Source of the DNA: Cololabis saira
Taxonomy: Eukaryota; Chordata; Actinopteri; Beloniformes; Belonidae
Direction: 5' to 3'
Assembly: GCF_033807715.1 (NCBI RefSeq)
Contig: NC_084599.1
Coordinates: 5,880,125 to 5,944,124, forward strand
DNA: 64,000 nucleotides
Below, one piece after another: positions 32,241 to 43,900 of this stretch; within the stretch, counting starts at the first letter, position 1; the number at the start of each line of letters is the position of its first letter. Both the position numbers and the translations under genes were made by a program. The notes beneath the pieces are model-generated. The model ran no database searches and was not told where the DNA came from. It saw only the letters and a program-made list of their open reading frames with translations.

Positions 32241-32652
32241 GGAAAGACTTGTGCTCCGTAATGCAAGCTACAAGCCACCCACGACCACCTGCAGGTTCCG
32301 GTGTCCCCCAATATTGGTATTGGGGGACGATACTGATGGAAATTCGCTGATTGAATGTTGGTAACGTCCACTTATTATGGTAAGATTATGTATTTATAAC
32401 TCATTTGAAGGATTGGACACCGTGAATATATATTTTTTTGTTTTTTGTTTTTCTATGTCGGGTATTCAGTTAGAACTCAGCAAAGAACTTCCAGCACCCT
32501 ATAATCAGAACCTTTTTTATTGGTTATCCGGAGCTTTAGACCTGAATCTGATTTTGAAACTGAGAGCTCTGGAGCGTTGCAGCAGAGCTTGGTGTTGGTG
32601 TGTCTGATCCTTGGCGTTGTCCTTAGCTGACAACTTTTGTCACACCACTAAT

Positions 32653-34577
32653 GGCACTTTTCCACTGGTACCTACTCAGCCCGACTCGCCTCGCCTCCAC
32701 TCGGTTTGGTTCTTTTCCACCAGGGGTCTAACGTGTCGAGTAGATACTTTTTCTGTAACTACTCTGCAGAGGTTCTAAGCTGCTGAGTCGGCTGTATCTG
32801 ACATCATCACACTACAGGCCACCGATTGGTCGGGGGGTTGGAGTCAGACGTCTGAGTCAGGAGGAAATCAGAGAAAGAGACTCTGACGGATTCTTGTTCA
32901 TTTTATTCAACCAGCAATGGCAGCAAAAGTCTGTTTCTGATCCAACTCTGAGGTGCAGATGTTCATAAACCTGGTGCTGAGGAGAGAATTAAAAAGATCT
33001 AGACGGAGAAAAGGAACGACCAGATCTACCAGGAGCTCTGTCTCTTCATAGCTGCTCACGGCTCCAGATGACTTTTCAGCAGCGCAGAGACAAACAAACA
33101 AAAAAAAAAAAAAAGCGTTGCAGCTTGAAGCTTCTCTCACTCTCATTTTTTAACTTGATATTGAACACAAGTCACAGACCCAGCAGCACATCTATCATCT
33201 CCTCCAGGTTCTACATATTTAGGGGTAAATCCACAAAAGGATTGCGCGGCTTTTGCGGCCGCTAAACCGGTGCAAATGAGACAAAAAGAGAGCGTCTAAT
33301 TCACAAAGCACCCGCAAAGGGCGAATTGCTCCACAAACTGCGCTGCCAAGCAAATAGTGGCAGTCTGCGCCGGTGCCATTTGCATGCATGTAAATTAGGT
33401 AATATTCATACATTCTATGCAAATAAGCCTCATTGCAAAAACCGTCTAATTCACAAAGGCCAGCACACGCAAAAATAGTGGAGCAAATACCGTCTTTTCG
33501 AAGCGTGTATTAACTGCGCGCAAACTCACTCCTCACTCCCCCTCTGTCTCTGTTTCTCTCTCTCTTCAATATCATTCAAGCCTGTGTGATACTGAATGAT
33601 ATTAAGGGTGAAATCTACAGTCAGACATGACTGTACACACTCAGATCAAGTGGGGTTGTGGACTTATCTCGGATTTAAAAATAAAAGTAACAGGACGGAG
33701 CTCAGGATTCATCCATACAGTAAGGGGCTGCTTTATTACAAACAATTCCACCATATTAACATATAAATCTAGAATGTGTGTGTTTAACAGCTGACCTGTA
33801 GGTGTGTGTAGCAAAACACAGAACATGAATTACCGTCAGATCCTTATCTGGGGCCTCATCTATAAAGCTTGCTTGCGCACAAAAAGGGCCTGAAAGATGC
33901 GGTGACGCGCACTGTACGGTGCGCGTCGCCGCGTAACCTACGCCGTATGCTCTGTGTCGATTTAACGCGGAACCATAAATCATCCTTGAGCAGCACTGAG
34001 GGAGGAGGGAGGGGGGGAACGGGGCTCTTCACACAGTGTCTTGATGATTTACAGGCTGAGCCTACCGTTAGTTCTTAAACTGTAAAAAAAAAAAAACTGG
34101 GGGGGGGGAGACAAAAGCATGAGTTTGACAAGTGGGGGGGCATGTCCCCCCTGTTCCCAGTGGAAATTGCGCCCTTGCGCCTCACAGCGTTTTATTTTCA
34201 CTCGCTTTATTTTTTATTTCTGCAGTTTTCATTATGGACCAATGTGTGTGCTGAAATATGGAGAACACTGGAAACAGCTCCGCTCACTTACTCAGACAAG
34301 TGCAAATTGCACTCAGCTCCAAAACTTTATGGGCGTGTTTGCTCCGGTATATCATTAGAGCAAAATCTTTTGTGAATAGGACCTTAAAGCGGGCGCAATC
34401 TGTTCTTTGTGGATTTACCCCTTAGTGTTGTTGTCTTCTTCATTTAGATACACAATCAAATACATCACAGCAGCTTCACTGCAACCTCCTACTTCTGATC
34501 CAGGTGCTGATTGTTATGGTAAAGAAATCGGGCCCGAGTTGAGTAGAGTAGAGCCGACTAGGTGCCGAGTAGGTGCC
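32653..34577. mobile_element. GGCACTTTTCCACT-type DNA transposon, copy 1, with nested insertion
   Basis: Left end GGCACTTTTCCACTGGTACC then TACTCAGCCCGAC; right end is the degraded inverse ending GAGTAGGTGCC (34577). Its body matches 47133-48345 read on the other strand. A 1200-bp element (33222-34421) interrupts it; the second copy lacks that insertion. Non-coding. Confidence 0.85.
33222..34421. mobile_element. PIF/Harbinger-like non-autonomous element, 1200 bp
   Basis: Inverted ends GGGGTAAATCCACAAA and TTTGTGGATTTACCCC are flanked by TTA (33219-33221 and 34422-34424). The uninterrupted site is seen in the paralogous copy near 47805-47825 as a single TTA. A 3-bp TTA duplication is typical of PIF/Harbinger. 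Inside is GGCCTCATCTATAAAGCTTG then CTTGCGCAC, possibly a further nested element. No transposase. Confidence 0.85.
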
Positions 34578-34668
34578 ATAAACAACCAATCAAATCCCTT
34601 CAGATACATGAGAGCCAGGTGATTCTCCTTTCAGCAGCGTCTGAGCCTCAGTTTCCCGTCTCTTTCAG

Positions 34669-35065
34669 GTTGGACGGGATCGGAGGAGGAAGAGGAGGAA
34701 GAGGAGGAAGAAGAGACGACGTCCCAACACTTTCCTCTCTGAGGTGGATGTACAAAGTGAAGGACCAGAAGGATTTTTTTTTTGTTTGTTTGTTTCTTCA
34801 TCACTGAATAAGAGCTGCATGATGGAGGGCAAAGGAGACACTCCGCCCCCTTCTTGCAGCTCCGTGTGGTTTTAGGAAGATTCCAGCATCGACCCGCACA
34901 CCAACAAGGTTCTCACAGGAACTTGATGTCGGATGTTCAGCAGCTCCACAAACTCCAGATGTTTTTGTTTCTTCTGAGAACGACAGCCCAACTTTGAATG
35001 CTTATTTCTGGTCCAGGTGTGGCTGGGTGGGTGTGAGTGTGTGTGCGTGCCTGTGTGTGTGCGTG

Positions 35066-35156
<91 letters not shown>

Positions 35157-35560
35157 CCAGCAGGAGGCTGTTCATCACAGTTTAATTAAAAAGAACATCA
35201 ACATTTTACCCTCCTGTCTGCTGATGGTCTTCTCTGCTGCTGATGACGTCTGTCTGATCTCGTTGCTGCCGCCAGCGTTCATGTTCGGAAGAAATTTGGA
35301 GGCAGCACCTGATCAAATCTGTCCAAACGTGTTCCAAGAGAAGTTAGTGCTGCCACTCAGTGGCCAAAAAAGAGAAAGTACTTCTTTTTTTTCTTTTTTT
35401 TGAAGCTTTGTTTTACCACAAACAATGAATTTCACGTGTATGTAGAGCTACATGGACTTTGCAGTTGCAGGAGGTTCCTGTAGATGCTGGAACCCCCCAA
35501 AGATCCAAGGCCAGCACCGGTACACAGCTCCCACGTAGAAATAAAAGAACCTGTCTTCCT
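34669..35560 (+). other. sgta: Possible sgta 3'UTR exon
   Basis: A good acceptor (CCCGTCTCTTTCAG, ending 34668) is followed by non-coding GAGGAAGAGGAGG-rich sequence. A (GT)n repeat follows and AATAAA lies at 35540-35545. With a candidate donor 14 bases after the sgta stop, this could be the terminal untranslated exon; no other gene between sgta and slc39a3 accounts for it. Inference only. Confidence 0.4.
35069..35154. repeat. (GT)n microsatellite
   Basis: An uninterrupted GT run of more than 80 bp; reading frames of alternating Cys-Val here are meaningless. Confidence 0.97.
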
Positions 35561-36015
35561 TTGAATCCCCTGTAAATAAGAGCACGTTAACAACTCACTG
35601 TGAAGAACCTGAATAATGACTGAAATGCACCGTGACGGAGCCTGTAGATGGTGCTGGTTCTGTCCAATCAGAGAGCTGGACACATGAGCTTGTTGAGTGA
35701 TGATGATTGATGAGGGAGGAGCTAAACTCCAACAGAGGGTCTCGTTTAAGCAGCAGTGATCAGGTTTATTTATTTTATTTTACCCAACATTGTATTCAAT
35801 TGAAAAAAGGTAAAAGTCATAAAGGTGTCGGAGAACTTGTTGATGAATTCTGGACGTTTAAAAAAAAAAAAAAAAATCCATAGGACCCAGTTTTCTGAAG
35901 ACGTTAACAAACATTTACATTCTCCTACAAAAATCTACATTCAAACGAGACGGCTGACATCAGCTCTATGCAAAGATGAAAGAATGAAGCCTTCAAAGAA
36001 AAGAAGAGTGTAGTT
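35561..36015. other. Intergenic, nothing recognised
   Basis: AT-rich, with an A-run at about 35860; no gene or repeat ends recognised. Confidence 0.5.
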
Positions 36016-36290
36016 ACACTGGAGCATGGAGGAGGCTCGATTCTGTTCTGGAGCTGCTGCTGCGTCTGGTACCGGGGTCTGGAATCTGTCCAGAGTCAGA
36101 AAGCTTGGTCTCAGTCACGGGTCATGGTCCTCCAACGTGATCACGACCCAACACACACAACTAGAACCAGCCAAGAACCACTCAGAACCAAACACTGGAC
36201 TGTTCTGGAGTGTCCTAATACAAGTCCTGATCTGAATCCTGCTGGACATCTGTGGAAACATCTGGAACATCTGGAGAAGAAACAATTTTC
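36016..36290 (+). pseudogene. Tc1-like transposase C-terminal remnant
   Basis: Plus-strand frames read VMVLQRDHDPTHTTRTSQEP and TSPDLNPAGHLWKHLEHLEK, the third catalytic region and C-terminus of Tc1 transposases. The upstream part is frame-broken. Confidence 0.8.
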
Positions 36291-37039
36291 GTTAATTATT
36301 GCTCAGGAAATTATTGTATATTATCATGTTTGTCAGTTTCAAGGGATTTCTTGGAGTTTTGATTAGGTATCCACAAATGTGTTCACGCGTGCACATCTCT
36401 ACACTTCCTCCCCTTTCTAATCTTACCTTTTGTTCATAAATTACATTTATCAGTTAATACTTATATTGTACAATTTGACTGGCATGTTTACAATTTATTA
36501 CACCTATTAATTTCCCTGTATGGTAAAATAAAACGGTAAAATTCAACCCCACCTCAGCAGCAGATGTCTCTCTCCATCTTGTTTTCACTTAGAAAATCCC
36601 AACAAGGTAGATTTAATGTTTCTTTATGTAGTTTATTACTCTTTTCCACTATTATATTAGATAATGTGGTACGTTTATTTATAAAGCACATTTAAAGTAC
36701 CAGACAATTTAGTGTTTCACATTAAAGCTGAAAAATAAGCGTATAAAAGCGTAATAAAAAATTCAAGACATAAGTTAAAGAATAAAACAAATGAGATGAA
36801 AGAACTAAAGGTTGTAGTGCATTGTGGAAAATTACTGAAATGCAGCAGTAAATAAAAATGTTTTCAACCTCAATTTAGAACAACTGAGTTTCAGCAGCCC
36901 TGATGCATTCTGGGAGTTTGTTCCACAGGTGAAGAACATACAAGCTTAATGCTGCCTCATCGTGTCTGGTTCTAACCATAGATATATAGAAAAGCCTCTA
37001 TGGTTCTAACTCTGGGTACCGGAGGTAGGCGTGAGGACC
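36291..37039. other. Intergenic, AT-rich with weak repeat traces
   Basis: Contains GTTTATTTATAAAGCACATT at about 36672, a wording common in dispersed fish repeats, but no defined ends. No gene. Confidence 0.4.
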
Positions 37040-37125
37040 TGAGGGTCTCTGGAAAGCGCCTAGAGACAAATTCTGTTGTAATAGATGCTGTATAATAACA
37101 TATAAATAAAATGGAATTGAATTGA
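37040..37125 (-). repeat. AATTCAATTTTATTTATATAG-type repeat, copy 4 (fragment)
   Basis: Ends ATAAATAAAATGGAATTGAA then TTGAATTTT, the reverse complement of the 5' end of the other copies; preceded by GCGCCTAGAGACAAATTCTG. Confidence 0.7.
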
Positions 37126-37424
37126 ATTTTAAGAAATGATCAGTGTGGCCCAGGAAGGATAATTCAGAGATTTTTGGATCAGGCTGATTTGTCTCCTGAA
37201 CACAGATGCATACTGTAGATGTGTTAGTATCTTTCCAATGATCACTTTAATAACTTTAAACTGTCAAAAGCATTAATGACTGATAACATAGTGTCAGTGT
37301 TCAGTATCAGATCACACCATCTGTCTCTGTTTGAGGCGAAGTGAATTTCATGGAAGACAACTGAGGAAAACTCAACAAAAATATCCAGACTGGTTTTGTC
37401 AAAATCCATTTTGACAAAACACAA

Positions 37425-37620
37425 ATCTTCTGGGAGAATGTCTTCTGGGCGGATGAGACAAAACAGCTTTATGTTATTGTTAACAGATGCAAAAAGGAGG
37501 CTCGGTTATATTTTGGAGCTTTTTTATAAAGTGTCTTGAATCTGTGCAGGTTCAATTAAATCCCAAGACATTCTGGAGACAAATGTGCTGCCCAGTGTCA
37601 GAAAGCAGTCAGAAACACAC
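37425..37620 (+). pseudogene. Possible Tc1-like transposase scrap
   Basis: GGAGAATGTCTTCTGGGCGG then ATGAGACAAAA reads ENVFWADETK, resembling the Tc1 second-Asp motif. Stops follow quickly. Confidence 0.4.
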
Positions 37621-37699
37621 ACACACACACATACATAAACTATTTAACTACATTTAAAGACAGAATCAAGATGAAGAAGCAAAAAGGATTAAACTAAAC

Positions 37700-38265
37700 T
37701 ATTTTTCTTTTTGGAAAATGTAATTTGTTATCTGTCTTCAATGTGAATACCTATCAAACCTGTGTGTTTATGTATAAGTATATTCATCTCACGACCTGCC
37801 TCTCAGCTTCCAGAATGTTTTTAAGTTTTCCTCAGACATCCATTCATATCAGACACGACACTCAAAGAACTTTCACCTTCCTTTATGCCGGACTTCACAC
37901 AATCAACGCACTTTAAAATACAGAGGACCATCCCTATGGAACAATTTACCTACATCACTAAAATCAATATCTCCACTGGCATTGTTCAAAAAACACTTGA
38001 AAAAAATCATTTTTTAGTTAAGATCAGAAACACATCTGGAGTTGTTAAATTGTACTTTTTTTTCATGCAATTATCCTACATCTTCATTTTTTCCATCTTT
38101 CAATAATTCAGTAGTGTTTTTCTTTTTCATGTTAAATTTTCTTTTTTTGTTTTATATGATCTATTTCTATTTTGTGTTTTCGCTTTTGCTGTTGTTATTG
38201 TTGTTTATGTTTGTTTTATAAAGGGGAGGCATTTTCATAAGGCTTTTTGGCTTCCACCTCTCCTG
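37700..38265 (+). pseudogene. LINE reverse transcriptase C-terminus and 3' end
   Basis: The plus strand reads LKYRGPSLWNNLPTSLKSIS then PLALFKKHLKK and a stop near 38018. This is the characteristic C-terminal end of CR1/Rex1-like LINE pol proteins, followed by a T-rich 3' tail region. Confidence 0.75.
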
Positions 38266-38284
38266 CACAAATGCTTCATTATTT

Positions 38285-38540
38285 TAGTATTTGCTGATTA
38301 TGGTTTACAGTTTAAGATTAAGATTACCAGAATATTATAATTTTTTGAGATAGGATATTTGAGTTTTCTTAAACTGTAAGCCATGATCAGCAATGTTAAA
38401 ATAATAAAAGGCTTGCAATATTTCAGTTGATTTGTAATGAATCCAGAATGTATGACATTTTTGTTTTTTTTAATTGCATTACAGAACATAAAGAACTTTA
38501 TCACAATATTCTAATTTTCTGAGACAGTCCTGTAAACATG
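38285..38540. repeat. Dispersed repeat with a hairpin
   Basis: GCTGATTATGGTTTACAGTT (38291 on) pairs with AACTGTAAGCCATGATCAGC (38376-38395), separated by about 65 bases. Downstream is AATATTCTAATTTTCTGAGA then CAGTCCTGTA. I recall this wording as a common fish repeat. Confidence 0.55.
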
Positions 38541-38599
38541 GTTCAAAGTTTGGCACGAAGACTGACCGTCAAATTAATCTTGATCGATCGGTGAGAGCT

Positions 38600-38681
38600 C
38601 CACCAATCAGCGCTCAGGCTTCTTGTGACGTAACCAGGAAGTGTTTGGCACCTGCAGGAGAGCAGGCTGATGTTCGGACAG
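38600..38681 (+). promoter_or_regulatory. slc39a3: Probable slc39a3 promoter and untranslated exon 1
   Basis: CCAATCAG (38603-38610), a CRE-like TGACGTAA (38626-38633) and an ETS-like CAGGAAGTG are clustered. TTCGGACAG then GTGAGT follows as a donor at 38682. It fits a TATA-less promoter with a short non-coding exon upstream of the ZIP3 coding exons. Confidence 0.5.
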
Positions 38682-39198
38682 GTGAGTCTGGTCCGTGTGG
38701 CTGATGTCTGTGCTCTAACAAGTTTCTCCTGGTGCCAGGAATCTTTTGGAGTGTAATATCCCTCGGTTAGAAACCGCTGAGCGACAGAATCGGACAGTTT
38801 TGTAGCTCCCAGCCGGAGCTAACGCTCTTAGCCGCAGCTGCACCGGATATTGTTTTATTTTGATCATCACTTAAATACTACATTGCGTCTGAAATGCGGA
38901 CGCATATTTCAGCTCAATTTTAGCATAATTAAATTAAGTTATAAAGCATTAAATCCACAGTTCGTTCACTATATTTAGAAGATAAAATATGTGACAGTCT
39001 TATTTTGAAAAATTCTGACGGGCTGCGTTTCCTTTAGTTTTATGTATTTTTCAGCTTTAACGGGTTTATTATTGGTGAAACAACCGCTTTTTTGGTGTAT
39101 CCTGGCCGTTACAGAGCTTTATGGTCTTTGTTTTTCGGCTTTAAGAGCAATAATCTGTCACCGGGGAGAAGATGGACGGAGCACCTGACACCGGAAGT

Positions 39199-40025
39199 CT
39201 TTTTTTTCCAAGTTTTTTTATTGACATAGATACAAACAAACAAACAAGGCACATAAAAGTCATATCAGAATTACAAACTTTTGCCTTGGGTTGAGCAACA
39301 TCAGTATTATCAAATATACACTGTGAATCTAATTATTGTACAATATAAAAAAAAAAAACTCACAAGGGCCATCTTATATTAAATCATATCTTTCAAGTAA
39401 AGAAAACAGTTTAAGGGCTTTCTTTTCTTTAACAAGACTCAAGGACTTACTCAAGAGCTTTAGCTCATTTCTCCAATAGGTCAAACACAGTTTGGTCTTA
39501 AAAAAATCTACAAAATCTACATTTGTGAATGAAGAACTATCCCAATAACACCAAATTATTAAGGACAAAGTCCAAATTCTTGTCTTCAACAAAAACACCA
39601 AATATAACTGTCTTCACTGTTAAATGTAGCTCCATGTCCTTGGACTGTAGCAGCTCTGCATCTCACTGCACAAATATTACACTGAATCACAATCAAAGAA
39701 AAGATGTTGCAAAGTTTCAATTTCCCTTTCACAAAAAAACACAATTATTCAATTCAAAATTGCATTTTAATCTTAAAAACTCGTTTGTTGAGTAAATTTC
39801 ATTTAAAATTTTGAAGTTTACCTCTTTTATTTTCGGTGGAAGTGAAAATGAAATATAATTTTTTCTTATTTTCCTAATCTTTTCCACTTCAAATTCCATT
39901 AGGATATACCATCTTTTTATTGGGTTAGGGTAATATTCTTCAAGCAAAATGTTTCTCATGACTTTGTTAGTACATTTAAAGTCACAAAAATGTAAACCTT
40001 TAATGCAGAGCTGTCTCAGTTCTGG
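39199..40025 (-). pseudogene. L1-like LINE 3' fragment
   Basis: On the minus strand a frame reads PPKIKEVNFKILNEIYSTNE then FLRLKCNFELNNCVF, and in a shifted frame EREIETLQHLFFDCDSV. This is the zinc-binding segment after the RT of L1-type LINEs. A T-run at 39200-39208 is the poly(A) tail of the inverted copy. It lies in slc39a3 intron 1. Confidence 0.75.
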
Positions 40026-40029
40026 AGAG

Positions 40030-40667
40030 ACCTTAGTGACGAATGTCTTCTCTAACCATCGACCTCAGAGAAACTGGGATGGCTGGAAGTCCAGCAAGTA
40101 GTTTCAGGAAAACATACATCACACTTGAAACTAAACTGTTAAGTGCTGGAGTAATTGGACAAGAATGCTTATTTAATTTCTATATGTAGCACAAAATAAT
40201 TACCTAGAAACACACAGTGACAATAAAGGACACTTTTAAAAACATTTTCACCTCCCTGATCAATTCAGTTTGATCCTGATGAAGCATGGATGGTATTGTT
40301 ATCTTGAAATCTATCTGTCATGAGTGAATGAAAAACACAGTTGATGAGGAATAACCTGCTCCTTATAGATTCAGCCATTATGCACACCTTCATATTTTTT
40401 GGACACATGACTTGCAGACCTTTGGACACTAACCGAAGCCAGCCTATATTATGAAACCGATGCCACGTGCAGAGTAGTCCCAGTGCGTGATGGGAGCGTT
40501 GTTCACTGCCTGCTGGATACAATGCAGAGTAGTTATGTTTATATTGTACAGGAAGCTCTCACATCTTTTAATAAAGGAAAATATTTCACTGTAAGTGTAG
40601 CTTCTTCAGTGGAGAATACTGGAATATTGGATTAAAGCTGTTTCCGATATCTCTCTCTGTCCTCCAG
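40030..40667 (+). other. slc39a3: Rest of slc39a3 intron 1
   Basis: No gene or clear repeat; ends in the pyrimidine tract ATATCTCTCTCTGTCCTCCAG before exon 2 (given here as context: TCTCTCTCTGTCCTCCAG). Confidence 0.5.
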
Positions 40668-40924
40668 TGATCCGTGTGATGTCACAGCGTTGGGAGTAGC
40701 ATCTCTGCAGCATCAGGATGCAGATTCTGGTGGCCAAGTTGCTGGGCCTGCTGGGACTGTTTGGCCTCATGCTGGCCGGGGTTCTGGTCCCGGTACGCGT
40801 CCTGCTGGCCGACTGCGAGAAGGCCAACCGGTACAGACGGGCGCTGTCTCTGTGCAACTCATTCGGAGGAGGCGTGTTCCTCGCCACGTGCTTCAACGCT
40901 CTGCTGCCGGCCGTCAGAGAAAAG
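40668..40924 (+). CDS. slc39a3: slc39a3 exon 2 (start codon at 40718)
   Basis: Acceptor after a strong pyrimidine tract at 40667; donor GTAAGC at 40925. Codons 1-69, MQILVAKLLGLLGLFGLMLA to LPAVREK. A second AG closer to the ATG (CTCTGCAG) could also be used and would only change the 5'UTR. Confidence 0.93.
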
Positions 40925-43900
40925 GTAAGCAAAGGAGCGTCCGCTTTAAAACAGGATAAATAGTTCTTGGGGACGCTGTTTAGTTTGACGGGATAAGCAG
41001 GCCCCCCACCCCCCCCTTATACAGAGGCTTCAGTCCTCAGGCTCTCCACGTTCCAGTCCCGGCCTGTGGCTCTTTCCTGGGAGTCTTATTGCTGTCAATA
41101 AAGGCCACGAGAGCCACTAAAAACCCTCATCTGATCTAGGGCTGGGGATCGATTCAAATGTCAAGAATCGATTAGATTCTGATTATTAAGATTCAGAATC
41201 GATTATCAAGATTCGATTCCGATATCGATTTAAAACTGTTTTTTTCAAGCTGTTGCATGAATCATATTAGTGTAGTTCTGCAACATATTAATACTAGTAT
41301 TATATTGAGATTCAACAGCAAGTATTGCAGCTAATGATGCTGTAAGGACCAATCAGCTCCCAGAATGCTGATAGAACTGCTTGCAGAAACATCGTGTGGG
41401 GCAGAATTATCAAACAGATCCAGGGAGGAAACAGAGACGGATGAAATCGATTTCATTTTTTCCCATGTTCCGTTTTAATTTTTTCCATTTTTGGTCTATT
41501 TTGGTTTTTAATTTTTTAGAATTTGTTTTTTAGCATTTTATGAAAATGTAACCCCAAGACAGTAAAGTATATGAAATATGACATATATAGACAAAGTAAT
41601 GAAATATAGACAATTTATGCAATTATAACTGAAAACTTTAATGTTTTCATACCTTTTAAACATTGTAAAAAAGAGGATCTGCACACAGCAATAGAGTACA
41701 AGTAAAAGAAACATTGCACAAGAACCATATGCTGACAACAACAACTAGACAAAAGAGAAAAAGACTAAACCATACAGAAAGAAAAATGAAAATATATATA
41801 TACATGCCACTCAATAAAGGGTGAAGACACTGCATAAACATCAGGCAAATCGTCATAAAATGCAGTGCCCTTAGCCCTACAGTAATATATCCACGAAAAG
41901 ATCTACAAAAATCCATATTATAGCAAAACACTCATGTCAAACTGACTTGCTTCTGCAGCTCCTGGTGGACATTCGAGGAACTGCATCACTAGTTCTTCTC
42001 CAGCGTTGAGCTGTGAGCTTTGTGTTCTAGGGCTGTCAAATGATTAATTTTTTTTAATCGCGATTAATCGCATATTGTCCATAGTTAACTCGCAATTAAT
42101 CGCATATTAATCTCACATTTATTCACACATTTTTTTGCCGTTTTAAATTACCTTATGGTATTTTATTAAAGGAGCTTGAGGCCGGATTGAGGCAGGATTT
42201 ATGAAAAAAATCCGTATACATTTTAAGTTTTCTAGTAATAATGTCAGATGAAGCGTTCCAAACCCAAAAGAATGTTTCCTCTAGTGTGTCTCTCCGTTGC
42301 CTTGAACAGGCTGTGTGCTGCAAAATGTGCTGCAATTCGGTCCCGAATTTCCCGTGCTGTCCTGTGGATGTGACGTCACATGACGCTGCATGCACGTTCT
42401 CCCCGTTCTCCCGTGCCGGCTTCACTGTTGGCTGCAGTACCCCCAACGGCCGTCGTGGTGAAGGGTGGCGCTAGAGAGTCTCATTTCTTAAAAGGAGCCT
42501 CATGCTCCTTTAAATGTTTTTAATCCTGTTAACAACATAAGAAAGGGCAAATATGCTGCTTTATGCCAATGTTTATTCAACTTTCCACAAAAAAAGCTTT
42601 TGACCTGAATGTAACATTTCATTTTTCATAAATACAAACACAATGTAGTCCCAACTTTACACTTGTAAAGACTAACTTAGTTTTTGTAAGCAGCTCAATG
42701 TAAAACAACCACATGCATCACAAACATTGTACTAGAAGTGCATTGGTCAGTTAAAGTTTCCATGTAATTATGCCTTTTTTGCAAGATCTCTGCATCGGTC
42801 GTGTGTTTGGCTGCAAGTGGTATTTGAGACTCGATGTACTTCGATGGTAATTCATTTCAAATCGATAGTACATGCGAATAACTTAAGTCTTGTCCAGCGA
42901 ACCATCTGCATCTTTTTGAAAGTGAACTGGCCGTTCAAAACTCTCTTTTCATTCTCCATCTTTTCTCACTTTTCAAAAAAGTTCACGCAGTAGTTCACCA
43001 TACTTTTCCTCAAGCTACGGTGCCGTCGACCACCAGAAATTATATAATGCGAGTTTTTTTTTTTTTTTTTTAGTTTTTTTTTTAAATCATGCGCCTTAAA
43101 GGAGCATGAGGTTCCTTTTAAGAAATGAGACTCTCTAGCGCCACCATTCACCACGACGGCCGTTGGGGGTACTGCAGCCAACAGTGAAGCCGGCACGGGA
43201 GAACGGGGAGAACACACATGCAGCGTCATGTGACGTCACATCCGCAGCCCAGCGCGGGAAATTCAGGACCGAATTGCAGCACATTTTGCAGCACACAGCC
43301 TGTTCAAGGCAAAGGAGAGATACACTAGAGGGCTCATTCTTTTGGGTTTGGAACGCTTCATCTGACATTATTACTAGAAAACTTGAAATGTTTACGAATT
43401 CTTTTCATAAATCCTGCCTCAATCCTGCCTCAAGCTCCTTTAATCGTGCGTTAAAAAAATTGTCGACGTTAAGTTAAGGCGTTCTTGACACCCCTAGTTT
43501 TTTTCTGTTGTTCTTTCTAACTTGTGGTTGTTCCCAGGTAGCGGACGTGTTCCAGCAGCTGAAGATCAGCAGCGACTACCCTCTGGCCGAGACCATGATG
43601 ATGCTCGGCCTCTTCCTCACCATCTTCGTGGAGCAGACCGTCCTCACCTTCAAGAAGGAGAAGCCGTCCTTCATCGACCTGGAGACGTTCAACGCCGGCG
43701 GCTCGGAGGCCGGCAGCGACTCCGAGTTCGACACGCCCTTCATCTCGTCGGCCCGGAGCTCGGCGGGCGGCCGGGGTCACCACGGACACCACCACGGACA
43801 CTTCAGCCCGCCGGAGCTGGCGGGGGCGGGGCCTCTGCGGCTGGCCAGCCTCGTGCTGGCGCTGTCGGCACACTCCGTGTTCGAGGGCCTGGCGCTCGGC

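Larger units (their letters stand above)
42029..43496. mobile_element. TAGGGCTGTCAA-type non-autonomous DNA transposon with two nested MITEs
   Basis: Ends TAGGGCTGTCAA and TTGACACCCCTA are inverted with one mismatch; subterminal AATCGCGATTAATCGCAT is typical of hAT-like fish elements. No clear 8-bp duplication was found. Two 340-bp MITEs in opposite orientation lie inside. Confidence 0.7.

Noticed and set aside
34994..35403. Frames of alternating Cys and Val
   Set aside because: Translation of the (GT)n microsatellite.
42153..43477. Similar 77- to 104-codon frames on opposite strands at two places
   Set aside because: They are the two inverted 340-bp MITE copies; no domain or codon constraint visible.
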